Shown one piece after another: positions 1 to 7,383 of a stretch of 39,673 nucleotides of DNA (position 1 is the stretch's first letter; each line of letters begins with the position of its first letter). The notes below the pieces were generated by a model. It searched no databases, was not told the DNA's origin, and worked only from the letters and a program-made list of their open reading frames with translations. Source of the stretch: an uncultured Pseudomonadales bacterium. GTDB lineage: Bacteria > Pseudomonadota > Gammaproteobacteria > Pseudomonadales > Balneatricaceae. Location: positions 1-39,673 of the forward strand of contig CALKFY010000043.1 of the NCBI GenBank assembly GCA_938084925.1. Direction: 5' to 3'. The translations under genes were made by a program, and so were the position numbers.

Positions 1-785
1 AACTGCAAATAAAACTGTACCGGGGTCTGCGAAAACTGTTGTTTGAACAAACGTTCCATTTGGCGCACGGACATATTGGCTGCCGCAGCGACTTCAACGC
101 TAGATAGGGGTTGCTCCAACTGTCCCTGCATTACTTCAACTGCCTTCACCAAACGCGTATTACTGATATTCAGACGGCTTTGCAGTTTCATACGCGAATC
201 GTCGTGGGCAGGACGAATAGCCGGATGCATATACTGCTCTGCCACTTGCATGGCTAATTCATAATCATGCTCGCCAGAAATTAGCTGCAGCATCATATCC
301 ATGCCTGCCGAACCACCAGAACAAGTCATAAGATTGCCATCAAATTCGTACAGCTCACCACTCATCTGCACATCGGCGAACTGCTCTCGAAAACTATCAA
401 CGTACTCCCAGTGAATAGTGCAAGTACGCTGGCGCAGCAACTTGGCTTTGGCTAACAACAAACTACCCGTAGACGTAGCACCAAACACCGGTACTTGCCG
501 GCAGGCGTTACGCAGCCAACTAAAAAAAGCATCATCGCCATAAGTGGCAACCTTGATGCCAGCCACGACTAGAAACACATCCAACTGCCGGCATTGTGCA
601 ATTGCTAAGGTTGGCGCGGTGCTCATATGATTACTGGCGAGTACAGCGTGACCATCCCAACTAAGGAAATCCCACGTGTATAGTTCTTTACCAGCTTGCG
701 CGTTGGCCATACGCAAAGGCTCCACCGCGGCTGCCAAGGACAACATAGAAAACCCAGGTATTAACAAAAATCCGAAACGACGCAT
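1..785 (-). CDS. AraC-family regulator with GATase1/DJ-1-like N-terminal domain (GbdR/CdhR type), 3' end cut by the window
   Basis: An open frame runs from an ATG at 785 to the window edge with no stop, giving 261 visible codons. The N-terminus (MRRFGFLLIPGFSMLSLAAA) reads as the DJ-1/PfpI-like fold of GlxA-type regulators, with a CSGGSAGMDMML stretch in the middle where these proteins keep a degenerate nucleophile elbow. The visible C-terminal part (SSVEVAAAANMSVRQMERLF, then KQQFSQTPVQFYLQ) is the AraC helix-turn-helix. Known relatives GbdR, CdhR and SouR activate catabolism of glycine betaine, carnitine and sarcosine in Pseudomonas. The gene is divergent from an FAD amine oxidoreductase, which fits that role. 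The ligand is not deducible from sequence, and the last part of the HTH is missing. Confidence 0.88.
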   Translation of the reverse strand, partial: MRRFGFLLIPGFSMLSLAAAVEPLRMANAQAGKELYTWDFLSWDGHAVLASNHMSTAPTLAIAQCRQLDVFLVVAGIKVATYGDDAFFSWLRNACRQVPVFGATSTGSLLLAKAKLLRQRTCTIHWEYVDSFREQFADVQMSGELYEFDGNLMTCSGGSAGMDMMLQLISGEHDYELAMQVAEQYMHPAIRPAHDDSRMKLQSRLNISNTRLVKAVEVMQGQLEQPLSSVEVAAAANMSVRQMERLFKQQFSQTPVQFYLQ

Positions 786-952
786 ATAAAGCCTTGCTGG
801 TTAATTAACCATCATTGCGGCAATGACGGAATATTTTTAAACTCTACCGTACAATGTCGCAATAGTCTTCATATACGACGCTATATTATTACTTTATTAA
901 CTTAAATCAGCGCACTATGGACGAGTAACTTAAACCTACCTAGAGACTTGTC
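786..952. promoter_or_regulatory. Divergent promoter region with a perfect CATTGCGGCAATG palindrome
   Basis: This 167-bp gap separates the AraC-type regulator from the FAD oxidoreductase. A perfect odd palindrome, CATTGCGGCAATG, lies at 813-825, close to the regulator start. A related CGCAAT word occurs in ACAATGTCGCAATAG from 851. The rest is AT-rich with several TATATT-like words. The palindrome is a candidate autoregulatory operator; which protein binds it is inference. Confidence 0.4.
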
Positions 953-2293
953 ATGGCATTTCCTGCTTCTTCTCCCTACGTTATCGTTGGCGCCGGTATT
1001 CACGGCCTATCTACCGCCTACCACTTGGCACTAGAGCTAAAGGCTCGTGGCAAGGGTGACGGCCGCGACATTATCATCCTAGATAAAGCCGGCATTGCCG
1101 CTGGTGCCACAGGTATCGCCTGCGGCGTGGTCCGTAACAACTACTACCAGCCCGCCATGCGTGAGCTAATGGCGCACTCTGTAGAAGTTTGGGAGTCTGA
1201 TGCACAAGCCTATTCCTACCACCCAGTAGGGTATATGCAGATCAGCCCAGAAAGTATGCATGAAGACGTAGGCACTATCTACGAGCAACAAAAAGCCATT
1301 GGCTATGAATCTACCTTTATCGAAGGCGAAGCCGACAGTACTGCTTACATGAAAGGCATCTTCCATGACTGGCAGGCCAAGGGCATCACCTCCGTATTGC
1401 ACGAAAAGAAAGGCGGCTATGCCAACAACACCAAAGCCATGTATGGCTTGGCCACCAAGGCCGAAGCCGAAGGCGTGCGCATCATCACTGGCGTAACCGT
1501 TACTGGCTTTACCCAAGCTGGGGGCGCTATCACTGCCGTTGAAACCGATAAGGGCAACATTGAATGTGGCCAGGTAGTAATCGGTGCAGGGCCTTGGGCC
1601 AAGACCTTCTGGGACATGCTAGAGCTACCTAAGACAGTAGAGATCAAAGGTGCCGATGGCACCATGCACACAGACATCCCAACTTGGGTATTCTGGTCAC
1701 TACAAGAAGGCACCTTGGGAGTTGATCCAAAGCTACAAGTAGACAACGAAGGCAACATGCCTCCGGTTATTCACGTTGATTCCAACGAGCCCTTGTATTC
1801 TTGCGAAGACGGTTCTTTGGTGACCGACGAAATGTGGGGCATCTACTACAAGCCAGACTTCCACTTTGGTGGTGTCCAAGGCGGCGCAGCGCCATTTAAG
1901 GTAGAAAAGAGCGCTGACGATGTAGACGTTGACCCATACGGCCCAGAATCCCCAGAATTTATCGTGGGTCCAGAGTTTGCTCACATGTGGGTATCGGCTC
2001 TGGCCCATTGCCAAAAGCGTTTTGAAGGCACCATGGTGAAGTACAAGGACGAAGCCAGCGGTGGTATCGGTTGCTTTACCCCCGACTCCTTCCCCATCTT
2101 TGATCAGTTCTTCCAGAACTGCTACTTCATTGCTGACTCCAACCACGGCTACAAAATGCTAGGTGTGGGTAAGCTAGTAGCAGAAGAAGTAGCTACCGGC
2201 AACAAGAACCGTTTGCTAGAGCCATTCCGCTTCTCCCGCTATGCGCAAGGCCAGCTGCACCCTGTTTCCAGCAGCCCCTTCCCTTGGTCATAG
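953..2293 (+). CDS. FAD-dependent oxidoreductase of the DAO/DadA (sarcosine oxidase beta-like) family
   Basis: The 446-residue protein opens with a Rossmann dinucleotide-binding motif (VIVGAGIHGLSTAYHLA, about residues 11-27), followed by the IAAGATGIACGVVR segment where family members contact FAD. Near the C-terminus, CFTPDSFPIF and ADSNHGYKMLGVGK match the second FAD-contact region of DAO-fold enzymes. These enzymes oxidise secondary or tertiary amines and N-methyl amino acids, releasing formaldehyde or feeding an electron acceptor. It has no GcvT module, unlike the enzyme at 36931. The divergent GbdR-like regulator and the MttB genes nearby suggest an N-methylated amine substrate. The ATG at 953 sits just before the Rossmann motif, so the start is probable. 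Confidence 0.85.
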   Translation: MAFPASSPYVIVGAGIHGLSTAYHLALELKARGKGDGRDIIILDKAGIAAGATGIACGVVRNNYYQPAMRELMAHSVEVWESDAQAYSYHPVGYMQISPESMHEDVGTIYEQQKAIGYESTFIEGEADSTAYMKGIFHDWQAKGITSVLHEKKGGYANNTKAMYGLATKAEAEGVRIITGVTVTGFTQAGGAITAVETDKGNIECGQVVIGAGPWAKTFWDMLELPKTVEIKGADGTMHTDIPTWVFWSLQEGTLGVDPKLQVDNEGNMPPVIHVDSNEPLYSCEDGSLVTDEMWGIYYKPDFHFGGVQGGAAPFKVEKSADDVDVDPYGPESPEFIVGPEFAHMWVSALAHCQKRFEGTMVKYKDEASGGIGCFTPDSFPIFDQFFQNCYFIADSNHGYKMLGVGKLVAEEVATGNKNRLLEPFRFSRYAQGQLHPVSSSPFPWS

Positions 2294-2304
2294 TTTGAAC
2301 TACC

Positions 2305-2344
2305 GGGGACTGGCTCTTTTTGCGCAGCAAAAGTGCCTGTCCCC
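2305..2344. repeat. 40-bp GGGGACTGGC...GCCTGTCCCC hairpin repeat
   Basis: The imperfect palindrome has outer arms GGGGACTGGC and GCCTGTCCCC and an inner CTTTTTGC/GCAAAAG pair around GCGCA. A close copy is at 39357-39395 and diverged copies are in the tandem units at 4081-4224. It lies 11 bp after the FAD oxidoreductase stop and could terminate or stabilise that transcript. No transposase of the REP-associated type is in the window. Confidence 0.75.
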
Positions 2345-2371
2345 ATCTGCTACCCATCTACTAAATCGGTA

Positions 2372-2449
2372 AATTGGGGTCAGAGTAACATTTACGTAAA
2401 AGGGGCTGTCCCTTTACGTACCAATTTAAATGTTACTCTGACCCCAATT
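2372..2449. repeat. GGGGTCAGAG-type long palindrome
   Basis: Arms of 23 bp (AATTGGGGTCAGAGTAACATTTA at 2372-2394 and its complement at 2427-2449) enclose a second hairpin, ACGTAAAAGGG/CCCTTTACGT. A further GACCCCAATTTTA fragment follows at about 2453. The GGGGTCAGAGTAA word recurs at 11311-11406. Such repeats are typical of REP-like elements mobilised by RAYT transposases, but no such gene is seen here. Confidence 0.75.
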
Positions 2450-2540
2450 TTAGACCCCAATTTTACAATTTAATTTGACCAAGCTCAGCTTATCCCCCAC
2501 TATTGGTTTTTACTGCCCTGCTCGCAAGTGGCCTACGCCA

Positions 2541-3410
2541 ATGACTATCCCACCAATTTTCTTGCACCCTGTTATAGGTGCCCTCACGGTTTCTGCCATC
2601 TGGGGCTTAAACGTGGTGTTTATGAAAATTGCCATGGACGACTTACCACCCTTGCTATTTAACACCCTGCGCTTTAGCGTGCTTATCCTGGTGTTATTAC
2701 CTTTTGTGCGCATCAATTTTCAACAGCTGCGCCAATTATTGCCGTTGGCACTCGTCATGGGCATGGGACATTTTTACCTACTGGCCATCGGCTTGACTTA
2801 CGTACCTAGCTTTGTTGCCAGTTTCTGCCTGCTATTAGGCGGTCCCTTTTCGGCTTTCTTGGGCTATTTAATACTCAATGAACGTCTCACACGCTGGCAG
2901 GTTCTGGCTATCACCATTGCTACCCTAGGTGCTACGGTACCGTCTTTACTATCGGGCAATATTTCCCTGCAAATGGGTATGCTGCTTATTACTCTTAGTA
3001 CTTTTCTGTGGGCTGTGGGCAATATTCAGGTACGCCGCCTACCTAGCATTTCCACCATGTCTATCCAGTTTTGCATTGCCATTATTACAGCGCCTATTAG
3101 TTTTGTTTTCTATTGGTACACCCACGATATTACCGCCACCATGGACTACATCACCCTACCCGCTTTAGCTAGCCTAGCTTATGTAGTGATATTCTCATCC
3201 ATTATTGGCTATGCCCTCTGGTACCGACTTATTCATACACACGGCATCCAACAGATCACGCCTTTTGCCTTAATACAGCCAGTATTCACTTTAATCTTTG
3301 GTTATCTAATCTTGTCCGAAAGCTTAAACCTATGGCAGTGGTTGGGCAGTGGCGTTACACTGATGGCTATCTACTCGTACAACAAATTACAGAGAAAACC
3401 CGATGCTTGA
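2541..3410 (+). CDS. DMT-superfamily (EamA) inner-membrane transporter
   Basis: With the ATG at 2541 the product is 289 residues: about ten hydrophobic helices arranged as two EamA repeats. The first begins at IGALTVSAIWGLNVVFMKIA and the second near MLLITLSTFLWAVGNIQVRR; the final helices include LIQPVFTLIFGYLILSESL, a typical EamA signature. The frame can be extended upstream to a TTG at 2475, but that would add 22 residues without membrane character. EamA proteins export or import amino acids and other small metabolites; substrate cannot be assigned. The stop overlaps the ATG of the glutathione transferase gene, so the two are likely co-transcribed. Confidence 0.85.
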   Translation: MTIPPIFLHPVIGALTVSAIWGLNVVFMKIAMDDLPPLLFNTLRFSVLILVLLPFVRINFQQLRQLLPLALVMGMGHFYLLAIGLTYVPSFVASFCLLLGGPFSAFLGYLILNERLTRWQVLAITIATLGATVPSLLSGNISLQMGMLLITLSTFLWAVGNIQVRRLPSISTMSIQFCIAIITAPISFVFYWYTHDITATMDYITLPALASLAYVVIFSSIIGYALWYRLIHTHGIQQITPFALIQPVFTLIFGYLILSESLNLWQWLGSGVTLMAIYSYNKLQRKPDA

Positions 3411-4098
3411 TCTATATTATTGGCCCACTCCTAATGGTTGGAAGATTACCGTCATGTTGGAAGAGCTTGGCGTACCTTACAATCTAAAATACATCAATAT
3501 CATGCAGGGGGATCAGTTTGAGCCTGAGTTTTTAAAGATTGCCCCTAACAACCGCATGCCGGCTATTGTGGACCATGATCCGGCCGATGGCGGAGAACCC
3601 ATCAGTATTTTTGAATCTGGTGCCATATTGCAGTACCTAGGTGACAAATACGGTAAGTTTTATAGCCAAGATTTGCGTACCCGCCAAGAAATTAATCAGT
3701 GGTTATTCTGGCAGATGGGTGGCCTTGGCCCCATGGCTGGGCAAGCTCATCATTTCCGCCAATACGCACCAGAAACAGTGCCTTACGGCATTGATCGCTA
3801 TACCAATGAGTGCAATCGTTTGTACGGGGTAATGGATCGCCGTTTAGCCGACCGGGAGTTCTTGGCCGGTGATTATTCTATTGCCGATATAGCGTGCTGG
3901 CCGTGGGCTATGTTGAATGAACGCCAAGGTCAGGACGTCAATGATTTCCCTAATCTAAAGCGCTGGATCGAAGCCATCCAAGCTCGCCCTGCTGCCGCAC
4001 GTGGTCAGTTAATCGGTGCCGACCATAGGCGCAATATTGATGACGAGGAATCTCGCAAGGTGCTATTCGGCCAAACTGCGGACTCTGGCAACGACTAA
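3403..4098 (+). CDS. Glutathione S-transferase, Nu-class-like (YfcG/YghU type)
   Basis: The 231-residue protein has an N-terminal thioredoxin fold (MLDLYYWPTPNGWKITVMLE) with the TPNG active-site turn characteristic of Nu-class enzymes, where Thr and Asn replace the usual Tyr, Ser or Cys. The NNRMPAIVD cis-proline segment and FESGAILQYL glutathione-binding segment follow. The GPMAGQAHHF stretch (about residues 109-118) is typical of YfcG/YghU. The C-terminal helical domain includes YSIADIACWPW, the usual N-capping box. These enzymes act as disulfide reductases or peroxidases using glutathione. The ATG lies within the end of the transporter gene (8-bp overlap). The last codons are copied in a tandem duplication just downstream. 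Confidence 0.9.
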   Translation: MLDLYYWPTPNGWKITVMLEELGVPYNLKYINIMQGDQFEPEFLKIAPNNRMPAIVDHDPADGGEPISIFESGAILQYLGDKYGKFYSQDLRTRQEINQWLFWQMGGLGPMAGQAHHFRQYAPETVPYGIDRYTNECNRLYGVMDRRLADREFLAGDYSIADIACWPWAMLNERQGQDVNDFPNLKRWIEAIQARPAAARGQLIGADHRRNIDDEESRKVLFGQTADSGND

Positions 4099-4224
4099 CT
4101 TAGGTGTCTGGCTTTTTGCGCAGTAAAGGTGCCTAACTCCGTACACTGCAAAACCTAGACTCTGGTAACGACCAGCCCAGGTGTCTGGCTTTTTTGCGCA
4201 GCAACAGTGCCTGACTCCGTACAC
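4081..4224. repeat. Tandem duplication of about 66 bp covering the 3' end of the glutathione transferase gene
   Basis: Unit 1 (4081-4146) and unit 2 (4158-4224) both start with GACTCTGG-AACGAC, contain GTGTCTGGCTTTTTTGCGCAGCA-like hairpin sequence (with small differences) and end with CTCCGTACAC; the period is 77 bp. Unit 1 includes the last five codons and stop of the gene, so unit 2 carries a copy of the gene's tail together with its downstream REP-like hairpin. Confidence 0.85.
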
Positions 4225-4254
4225 TCAACCCAGAACACTGAATCCGGGCCTGAC

Positions 4255-4387
4255 GCGCAGCTTAGATTACTCCGTGAACGGCGGCCATCCTGGCTGCCCT
4301 CTCTCTCAAAAAAGCCCTGCTAAAAAACGCAGGTCTTTTTTGATCACTCGGCGTTCGTTCTGAATACTACGTAATTCCAAGCTGCGC
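4255..4387 (-). repeat. Long-hairpin repeat, copy D (reverse orientation)
   Basis: Outer arms GCGCAGCTTAGATTAC (from 4255) and GTAATTCCAAGCTGCGC (to 4387) are complementary with minor mismatches. Read on the minus strand, the interior matches copies A-C: ACGTAGTATTCA, then CGCCG, an AAAAGAC...GCTTTT hairpin, then GGGCAGCC-GGA-GGCCGCCGTT. This is the most diverged copy. Confidence 0.75.
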
Positions 4388-4437
4388 GCCCTGCCCTAAT
4401 TCTGTGCAATTCTAATATCTGCTTTAACACTAGTTGA

Positions 4438-4586
4438 AGCTGGGTGTTGGTAGTTAGATTACGTAGTATTCAAAACGAGTGCCGCAGGCAGGCAAAAGAC
4501 AATCGCTTTTTGTTTGGCTTTTAACTAACTAAGGGAAGCCTGTAAGGCCGCCGTTTACGAAGTAAGCTAACTCCCAACACCCAGCT
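4438..4586 (+). repeat. Long-hairpin repeat, copy C
   Basis: Arms AGCTGGGTGTTGGTAGTTAG (4438 on) and CTAACTCCCAACACCCAGCT (to 4586) pair almost perfectly. The interior carries ACGTAGTATTCA, GGCAGGCAAAAGACAA, CTTTTTGTTTGGCTTTTAAC and AGCCTGTAAGGCCGCCGTT, nearly identical to copies A and B, while the arms are unique to this locus. It lies 24 bp beyond the methyltransferase stop, where it could act as a transcript end structure. Confidence 0.85.
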
Positions 4587-4610
4587 GGATTAAGGGCTAA
4601 AAAGCTGAAA

Positions 4611-5117
4611 TTAGAACAAAGCAATCTGACGCTCTCCATCAACCTCAATACCTTCGAGCTTAAGTAAGTGTTGTTTGGTATCCAAGCCACCACCAAAACC
4701 CGTAAGCTGACCATTAGCGCCGATAACTCGATGGCATGGAATGATTATAGGAATAGGATTCTGGCCATTGGCTGCACCGACAGCACGTACAGCTTTGGGG
4801 CGATCTATCGCTAGAGCCAGTTCACTGTAAGAACAAACACAACCGTAAGGGATTTGCTGCAACTGCTGCCACACCTGCAACTGAAATTCAGTACCATGGG
4901 GAGCCAGCTGCAAATCAAACTCCTGCCGCTGCCCCGCAAAGTATTCATGCAACTGCCCTTTAGCCTGCTGCAAAATAGCATCATCCCTACGCCACTGCGG
5001 CTTAGGATCAATCGCCATCCTCCCCTTGGGAAACCCCAAAAAGTGCAACACCTCACCCTCACCAGCCAACAACAATTGCCCAATGGGTGTATCAAGAAAG
5101 GTGTATAAAAGTGGCAT
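4611..5117 (-). CDS. ogt: Methylated-DNA--[protein]-cysteine S-methyltransferase
   Basis: This suicide enzyme repairs O6-alkylguanine by transferring the alkyl group to its own cysteine. The 168-residue form starting at 5117 carries the PCHRV active site with Cys128, the helix-turn-helix region SYSELALAIDRPKAVRAVGA and the GFGGGLDTKQHLLKLEG tail, all standard for the ATase domain. Length fits Ogt-type proteins. The frame extends upstream to 5168, but MPLLYTFLDTPIG is the usual N-terminus and has GGA a few bases before it, so the shorter start is preferred. There is no fused Ada regulatory domain. Ogt versus another single-domain MGMT cannot be separated without a tree. Confidence 0.93.
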   Translation of the reverse strand: MPLLYTFLDTPIGQLLLAGEGEVLHFLGFPKGRMAIDPKPQWRRDDAILQQAKGQLHEYFAGQRQEFDLQLAPHGTEFQLQVWQQLQQIPYGCVCSYSELALAIDRPKAVRAVGAANGQNPIPIIIPCHRVIGANGQLTGFGGGLDTKQHLLKLEGIEVDGERQIALF

Positions 5118-5314
5118 TTGCTTGCTTCCAGCTATAGTCGAGAACTGCGAGTATAACCGAACTAACAATATCTAAACACGTCGTACAAAACCAACCTGCG
5201 GGCCGTGATGCTGATAACTGGAAAGAGTTAAATGCAAACTAAAGAATCTGCTAAACTCAGTTTTGACAGTATACAAGTTGTAAAACCTGAGCAATTACTG
5301 GGAGGACGATAACA

Positions 5315-5536
5315 ATGAGCACTTTAACTATAAGATTACCAGACGATAAACATAGCCGCTTAAAAGCTCTGGCCACTCATAAAAAGGTCAGTATTAACAA
5401 GTTAATTGAAGAACTTTCTACTCAAGCTATTGCAGAGTTTGATAGTGAAGTTCGGTTTCGTGCTTTGGCTGCATCCGGTAATGCTCAACAAGGCCTAGAT
5501 ATCCTAAATAAACTTGATGCCCATTTTGATAACTAA
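5315..5536 (+). CDS. Ribbon-helix-helix (Arc/MetJ-type) antitoxin-like protein
   Basis: The 73-residue protein begins MSTLTIRLPDDKHSRLKALA, a classic RHH beta strand (TLTIRLPD) followed by helix 1, and KKVSINKLIEELSTQAI is helix 2. Such proteins bind operator DNA as dimers, usually as antitoxins that neutralise a toxin encoded just downstream. A strong Shine-Dalgarno (GGGAGG at 5300-5305) precedes the ATG. The following frame overlaps its 3' end by 20 bp, the typical antitoxin-toxin arrangement, but that frame stops after 22 codons where long-hairpin repeat A begins. So this looks like an orphan antitoxin. The toxin family cannot be named. Confidence 0.8.
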   Translation: MSTLTIRLPDDKHSRLKALATHKKVSINKLIEELSTQAIAEFDSEVRFRALAASGNAQQGLDILNKLDAHFDN

Positions 5537-5585
5537 AGAAGAATGGCAAAAACTAAAGTCCGTGGGTTGGATATCCCTGACGTAA
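5517..5585 (+). pseudogene. Remnant of a downstream partner (toxin-position) gene, truncated by repeat A
   Basis: An ATG inside the antitoxin gene opens a frame reading MPILITKEEWQKLKSVGWIS and then two more residues before TAA at 5583-5585. Its position and overlap match the second gene of a toxin-antitoxin pair. The coding-looking start runs directly into long-hairpin repeat A (from 5558), within which the stop falls. Interpretation as a truncated toxin is inference; 22 codons are too few for family assignment. Confidence 0.45.
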
Positions 5586-5704
5586 TCTTCAACACGAGCG
5601 CCGCGGGCAGGCAAAAGACAAACGCTTTTTGTTTGGCTTTTAACTAACTAAGGGCAGCCTGGAAGGCCGCCGTTAATGAAGCCCGGGATATCCAACCCAC
5701 GGAC
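5558..5704 (+). repeat. Long-hairpin repeat, copy A
   Basis: Arms GTCCGTGGGTTGGATATCC (from 5558) and GGATATCCAACCCACGGAC (to 5704) are perfectly complementary over 19 bp. Inside are CCTGACGTAATCTTCA, CGAGCGCCGCGGGCAGGC, the nested AAAAGACAAAC/GTTTGGCTTTT hairpin, AGCCTGGAAGGCCGCCGTT and AATGAAG. The interior is shared with copies B, C and D; the outer arms are unique. It lies between the truncated toxin remnant and the MttB gene. Confidence 0.9.
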
Positions 5705-5736
5705 CGAGATGCGGCACTACACTAGATTCAAGGAGA

Positions 5737-7245
5737 CTAATACCAAGCATCATCCATGCTAGCTTTCTTGCGCTCTACATAGTCATCTAAGGCATCTACA
5801 ACGACCTCATCCATGGGAGGCATCTCATAATTAGCTAACATGGTCTTCACACGCTCATTAGCCCGCACCACCGATTCCTTACTGCCATTCTCCTGCCACT
5901 GCTCAAAACTCTCAGAATCCGACATCTTGGCATCATAAAAGGCCGTCTCATAGTTATTCATGGTATGGGTACAACCTAAGAAGTGCCCGCCTGCTGGCAC
6001 CTCCTCATAAGCCTGCGCTGCCAAACCGTTGGTATCCGTGGCCACACCACCTAACATACTCTGATATACGCCTAAGCGATCGGCATCCAAAATAAGCTTC
6101 TCGTAGCCCATGGACAAACCGCCTTCCAACCAACCCGCCGAGTGCAATACAAAGTTAGCACCAGCCAAGGCTGTAGAATGCATCGAATCCGCGCTTTCGT
6201 AGGCGGCTTGCGCATCACACACCTTAGACGCCGTTAAAGACCCACCACAGCGTAACGGAATGCCCAAACGGCGCGCCAATTGGCCTATCATATAGTTGGA
6301 CATGATGGGTTCTGGCATACCAAAGGTAGGGGCACCGGATTTCAAACTCATAGACGACAAAAAGTTACCCATCACATAGGGCGCACCCTTACGTACTAGC
6401 TGGCTAAAGGCACCGGCCGCCATGGCCTCGGCCATAGCTTGAGCCACACCCGCAGCGGTGGTGACAGGCCCCATGGCACCACCCAAAATAAAGGGCGCTA
6501 CGATAATGGCTTGGTTGGCACCGCAGTAAACCTGAATGGCCTCCGAGGCCACCTTATCGATCATCATGGGGGAATTGGCATTGACGTTGCCCATGATCAC
6601 CACGTTGTCTTGCATAAATTCAGCGCCAAATAATACCTGCGCCATCTCTACAGAATCTTCGGCCCGCTCTTTAGCGGTAATCATGCCCAAGAAAGGCTTA
6701 TCGGAATAGCGCATGTGGCCATACACCATATCCAAGTGGCGCTTATTCACGGGAACATCGCAGGGTTCCACAACCACACCACCGGAATGATGTAGATGGG
6801 GCAAATCTTTTACCAGCTTCACCAGGTTATTAAAATCTTCGATGCTGCCATAGCGGCGCCCTTTATCAAGATCACGCACAAAGGGGGAGCCATAAGCCGG
6901 TGCAAACACCTGGTTACGGCCACCAATACGCACACTCTTAGCGGGATTACGGGCTACCTGGGTAAATTCACTCGGAATAGTGGCACACAACTTACGCGCT
7001 AAACCCGCTGGAAAACGCGCCTTCTCGCCTTGCACATCAACGCCACCAGCACGTAATATTTCTAAGGCCTTGGGATCGTCACGAAATTCAACACCTATTT
7101 CTTGCAGCAACCAATCGACATGGGCTTCAATCTGCTCTATTTGTTCGGCAGAACAAAAATCAAAATAAGGAATCTTACGTTCTATAAATGGTGCTACTGT
7201 TACAGCGGCACGCGCCACTCCACGCTGACGGCTACGTCTGGCCAT
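5737..7245 (-). CDS. MttB-family (trimethylamine/quaternary amine) methyltransferase, non-pyrrolysine, paralog 1
   Basis: The 502-residue protein has the RRSRQRG-type N-terminus and TIM-barrel signatures of the MttB superfamily: FDFCSAEQIEQIEAHVDWLL, VNANSPMMID, FILGGAMGPVT, GAPTFGMPEP, CDAQAAYESADSMHSTALAG, and the late GGHFLGCTHTMNNYETAFYD. Characterised relatives without pyrrolysine (MtgB, MtpB, MtcB) demethylate glycine betaine, proline betaine or carnitine, passing the methyl group to a corrinoid protein. The frame has no internal TAG; the terminal stop is TAG but a TGA follows two codons later, so pyrrolysine is not suggested. No corrinoid partner is visible. GGAG lies 9 bp before the ATG. 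It is divergent from a LysR gene that probably controls it. A paralog is at 33074. Confidence 0.9.
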   Translation of the reverse strand: MARRSRQRGVARAAVTVAPFIERKIPYFDFCSAEQIEQIEAHVDWLLQEIGVEFRDDPKALEILRAGGVDVQGEKARFPAGLARKLCATIPSEFTQVARNPAKSVRIGGRNQVFAPAYGSPFVRDLDKGRRYGSIEDFNNLVKLVKDLPHLHHSGGVVVEPCDVPVNKRHLDMVYGHMRYSDKPFLGMITAKERAEDSVEMAQVLFGAEFMQDNVVIMGNVNANSPMMIDKVASEAIQVYCGANQAIIVAPFILGGAMGPVTTAAGVAQAMAEAMAAGAFSQLVRKGAPYVMGNFLSSMSLKSGAPTFGMPEPIMSNYMIGQLARRLGIPLRCGGSLTASKVCDAQAAYESADSMHSTALAGANFVLHSAGWLEGGLSMGYEKLILDADRLGVYQSMLGGVATDTNGLAAQAYEEVPAGGHFLGCTHTMNNYETAFYDAKMSDSESFEQWQENGSKESVVRANERVKTMLANYEMPPMDEVVVDALDDYVERKKASMDDAWY

Positions 7246-7383
7246 GACCTACACTCCTATTAAGTGTTAACAATACCGGGAGAAGATCCCATCAATAGCG
7301 CAATTTTAATTGCAAAGAGCTTGATAAACAGCCATACAGCAGCTAATCTTTGTATAACTTTATATTATGCCTAAGAGCTAGTT
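7246..7383. promoter_or_regulatory. MttB/LysR divergent promoter region with GCAATT-TT-AATTGC dyad
   Basis: The gap between the two divergent genes contains GCAATTTTAATTGC at 7300-7313, a 6-bp inverted repeat around two bases, of the size and AT-rich character of LysR-type binding sites. AT-rich -10-like words (TATAAC, TATATT) lie at about 7350-7370 before the LysR gene. Binding by the adjacent LysR protein is inferred from position only. Confidence 0.4.

Larger units (their letters stand above)
4225..4610. other. Intergenic stretch of repeats, no gene seen
   Basis: Between the duplicated units and the methyltransferase gene, the region holds two long-hairpin repeats in opposite orientation (4255-4387 and 4438-4586, described separately) and about 50 bp of linker without recognisable features. 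Short open frames here have no family resemblance or ribosome-binding site that I would trust. Confidence 0.7.

Noticed and set aside
43-264. 73-codon plus-strand frame at the left edge
   Set aside because: It is antisense to the AraC-type regulator, whose frame is open across the whole stretch and has recognisable domains.
2475-2540. TTG start for the DMT transporter
   Set aside because: The extra 22 residues are not membrane-like and the frame would begin in the repeat-derived sequence; ATG at 2541 starts the first EamA helix properly.
4255-5704. Long hairpins as integron attC sites
   Set aside because: attC sites have conserved outer core sites and variable centres; here the centre is conserved and the ends vary, and there is no integrase or cassette structure.
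5731-5739. TAG stop of MttB paralog 1 as a pyrrolysine codon
   Set aside because: The TAG is at the natural C-terminus and a TGA follows two codons later; neither MttB frame has an internal TAG.
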